64,000 nucleotides of DNA from Rhabdobacter roseus (lineage in GTDB: Bacteria > Bacteroidota > Bacteroidia > Cytophagales > Spirosomataceae). The stretch's first letter is position 1, and each line of letters starts with the position of its first letter. Shown here in pieces: positions 61,817 through 64,000 of this stretch. The stretch is from the NCBI RefSeq assembly GCF_014202275.1, contig NZ_JACHGF010000003.1, forward strand, positions 757,455 to 821,454. The letters are read 5' to 3'. Below the pieces are notes generated by a model. That model had not been told where the DNA came from and ran no database searches. It was given only the letters and a program-made list of their open reading frames with translations. The position numbers were made by a program, and so were the translations under genes.

Positions 61817-64000
61817 ATGAAAAAACCATTACCCATTCCCAAAAAATTGTGGAAGGTTATGAAAATTACGTTTTCACAAGTGCTGCTAATCTTCCTCTGT
61901 ACCAGCCTGGCCGTGGCACACAGCACCCTCGGCCAGGAAGTACTGAACCGGACGATTTCAATTCGGGGAGAAAAGCTGGAACTGAAAGAAGTGTTACATC
62001 AGATTGAAAAGGAAGCTCAGGTAAAATTTGTGTACAGCACTAAGATAAAATCCGGCCAGCAAGTGTCGCTTAATGCAACAAATCGCAGGCTTTCTGCCGT
62101 TCTGGACGAAGTACTAAAACCAATGGATGTTGACTATGAAGTAATTGGAAATAGAATTTTATTAAGAAAGAGCAAGCCCCAACCCGGCGTACCTACTGGC
62201 CTTGTTCCCCAGGAAGTAAACCAACCCGTTGACCGCACGGTAACTGGCCGCGTGACCGACGAAAATAACGCCGCTCTTCCGGGCGTAAGTGTGGTACTAA
62301 AAGGTACCCAGCGCGGCACCACCACCAACGCTGACGGGCGTTTCGACCTGCTACTTCCAGAAACGGGCTCGCCCATACTGGTGCTTAGCTTTGTGGGGTA
62401 CCTGAGTCAGGAGGTACCTGTAGGCAACCAGTCCCAGCTGACCGTTACGCTCCTGGTAGACACCAAAGCCCTGGAAGAAGTGGTAGTGGTAGGATACGGT
62501 ACCCAGCAGCAACGCGACGTTACCAGCGCCATTACTTCCCTAAAAGCCAAAGATTTGAGAAACCAACCCGTTACCAGCCCCGATGCCCTGCTACAGGGTA
62601 AGGCCGCCGGCGTGCAGGTAGTGCAGAATTCAGGTACCCCCGCCGGGGAGATATTTATCCGCATCCGGGGCACGGCCTCTCTACTCGGCGAAACCCGACC
62701 GCTCTATGTAGTGGACGGGGTACCGCTCAACAACTTCGGAGGTACGGTACTTGATGCCGGGGGGCAGCGCCAATCTGCCCTGGCCGACATCAACCCTAAT
62801 GACATTGAGAGCATTGATATTTTGAAAGATGCAGCCGCAGCGGCCATTTATGGCGCTCGGGGCAGCAACGGTGTTGTCCTTATTACAACCAGAAGGGGCA
62901 AATCCGGAAAAGCTCGTTTCAATTTTGATGCGTATACTGGCGTACAAAGTGTCACCAAAAAACTTGATTTGCTCAGCGGCGACCAGTACGTAGAACTACT
63001 CCGGGAGTCGCTCACTAACCGGGGCCGTAATCCGCTTACTGAGTTTCCGTTTAGCGAAGTAACCCCTACCGGAACCACCACCAACTACCAGGACGAAATT
63101 TTCCGGACTGCCCCGATCAACAATTATAACTTGTCGGTAGCCGGGGGCAACGAGCGCGTCAGCACCTTCGCATCCCTTGGTTATTTCAAGCAACAGGGCA
63201 CTATCATTGGTCAGGATTACCAACGCTACAACGTACGGGTAAACCTTGATTACCAGGCAACTGATCGGTTAAAAATTGGCACCAGTACACTGCTTAGCAA
63301 TGCGCTGCAAAACCGCGTTGCTAACGATTATAGTGGATTTTCCATTCTGGCCAATGCCCTTACTCGAAACCCCAATCTGCCCGTGCGTAACGCGGATGGC
63401 ACCTACTCGGTAGACCCCCTCAACAATGAAAATCCGGTACTGCTGGCCAACGAAATTTTGGCACAGAGCAATCAGAAGCGGGTTATCTCCAATTTGTATG
63501 CTGAGTTTTTGATTCTTAAAACCCTGAAATTTCGCACTACCCTGGGAATAGATAACCTGGACGACCGACAGGAACGGTACGTACCCAGCTTTGTTCTCTC
63601 CCGCAACGGCCGCGCCGAGGCATTGGCTGTCGATAGCGACCAATTTACCTGGGTTTCTGACAATACCCTTACCTACCAACAGCAATTCGGGGATCATGCG
63701 GTATCTTTATTGGGAGGTGTAGGTTATCAGAAATCCCAATCGAATTTCTTGCAGGCGGGCGGGCAGACGGCTGGTTCAGATATCATTAAGACCATCGCTA
63801 TTGCCGACCCCTACATTCCAACGCACCGAATTTCGGAATGGGCACTGCTTTCGTACTTTGGTCGGGCTAGCTACAATTTCAAAGACAAGTACCTGGCCGA
63901 TGCCAGTTTTCGAGTCGATGGCAGCAGCCGGTTTGGGGCCAACAAAAGGTATGGGGTTTTTCCGGCCCTATCGGCAGGCTGGCGCATTTCGGAAGAGCCC
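61817..64000 (+). CDS. SusC/RagA TonB-dependent transducer, unit 3 (cut by window end)
   Basis: The reading frame is open from the ATG at 61817 to the window edge, 728 codons. A signal segment (VLLIFLCTSLAVAHS) is followed by an STN domain (about 40-115, ELKEVLHQIEKEAQVKFVYS), a carboxypeptidase-regulatory-like domain (about 135-215, VTGRVTDENNAALPGVSVVL), the plug (about 220-360, VVVGYGTQQQRDVTSAITS, PLYVVDGVPL and IYGARGSNGVVLITT) and the first part of the barrel. The stop and a likely SusD partner lie beyond the window. Confidence 0.94.
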   Translation, partial: MKKPLPIPKKLWKVMKITFSQVLLIFLCTSLAVAHSTLGQEVLNRTISIRGEKLELKEVLHQIEKEAQVKFVYSTKIKSGQQVSLNATNRRLSAVLDEVLKPMDVDYEVIGNRILLRKSKPQPGVPTGLVPQEVNQPVDRTVTGRVTDENNAALPGVSVVLKGTQRGTTTNADGRFDLLLPETGSPILVLSFVGYLSQEVPVGNQSQLTVTLLVDTKALEEVVVVGYGTQQQRDVTSAITSLKAKDLRNQPVTSPDALLQGKAAGVQVVQNSGTPAGEIFIRIRGTASLLGETRPLYVVDGVPLNNFGGTVLDAGGQRQSALADINPNDIESIDILKDAAAAAIYGARGSNGVVLITTRRGKSGKARFNFDAYTGVQSVTKKLDLLSGDQYVELLRESLTNRGRNPLTEFPFSEVTPTGTTTNYQDEIFRTAPINNYNLSVAGGNERVSTFASLGYFKQQGTIIGQDYQRYNVRVNLDYQATDRLKIGTSTLLSNALQNRVANDYSGFSILANALTRNPNLPVRNADGTYSVDPLNNENPVLLANEILAQSNQKRVISNLYAEFLILKTLKFRTTLGIDNLDDRQERYVPSFVLSRNGRAEALAVDSDQFTWVSDNTLTYQQQFGDHAVSLLGGVGYQKSQSNFLQAGGQTAGSDIIKTIAIADPYIPTHRISEWALLSYFGRASYNFKDKYLADASFRVDGSSRFGANKRYGVFPALSAGWRISEEP

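Noticed and set aside
1-64000. CRISPR array from frequent short GTAC repeats
   Set aside because: The repeats are 6-8 bases at irregular distances with no uniform spacers and no cas genes.

Overview
The window looks like a chromosomal segment of a Bacteroidota bacterium, most likely Cytophagales (Spirosomaceae-like). The reasons are three ECF sigma-FecR-SusC(-SusD) units, FecR/STN-type TonB transducers, a clear TTTG/TAnnTTTG promoter at one gene, no obvious Shine-Dalgarno sites, and many secreted DUF1080, ThuA and sugar-dehydrogenase-like proteins. Genus assignment is inference. No tRNA, rRNA, CRISPR array, intact insertion sequence or prophage was seen.

Layout. 1-6.5 kb: an ABC exporter, a PepSY-like periplasmic protein, and a sigma54 response regulator whose 3' end overlaps a convergent hybrid kinase. 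6.5-11.8 kb: a possible Uma2 remnant, a dehydrogenase-like beta-propeller with a C-terminal cupredoxin, and two DUF1080 proteins. 11.9-16.4 kb: an Rrf2 regulator with its oxidoreductase and a clear operator, a duplicated DUF3471-like protein, a serine hydrolase and an unknown acidic protein. 16.5-23.7 kb: a coiled-coil lipoprotein, a third DUF1080 protein, a DUF3500 protein, an alpha-glucan phosphorylase, a GH36-like hydrolase and a MOSC protein. 23.7-27.1 kb: a response regulator and an ethylene-receptor-like histidine kinase, a GH43 arabinanase and a DUF4143 gene remnant. 27.2-35.4 kb: a ThuA/propeller/HEAT/CARDB/cupredoxin giant, a Gfo/Idh/MocA oxidoreductase, a sugar epimerase, a divergent AraC regulator and a DUF547 lipoprotein. 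35.7-42.7 kb: sigma-FecR-SusC-SusD unit 1. 42.7-52.2 kb: AIM24, small proteins, a single-domain response regulator, a G2DH subunit 3/GMC oxidoreductase pair, and an enolase-superfamily enzyme overlapping a secreted protein. 52.4-59.7 kb: unit 2. 60.1 kb to the end: unit 3, with SusC cut by the window edge.

How the genes fit together. GMC oxidoreductase plus small subunit, three DUF1080 (3-keto-disaccharide hydrolase family) proteins, Gfo/Idh/MocA, the epimerase and ThuA/propeller proteins together match oxidation of glycosides at C3, cleavage of the 3-keto-glycoside and processing of the keto-sugar. SusC/D units, GH43, the GH36-like enzyme and the phosphorylase fit a polysaccharide-degrading life style.

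Two signals go beyond gene content. First, each of the three FecR-SusC junctions carries an intrinsic terminator facing backwards (U-tract on the minus strand) followed by a second hairpin. This suggests antisense small RNAs over the susC 5' ends. Second, the palindrome RGTACY (GGTACC, AGTACT and the half forms AGTACC/GGTACT) is strongly iterated, especially between genes and inside several terminator stems.
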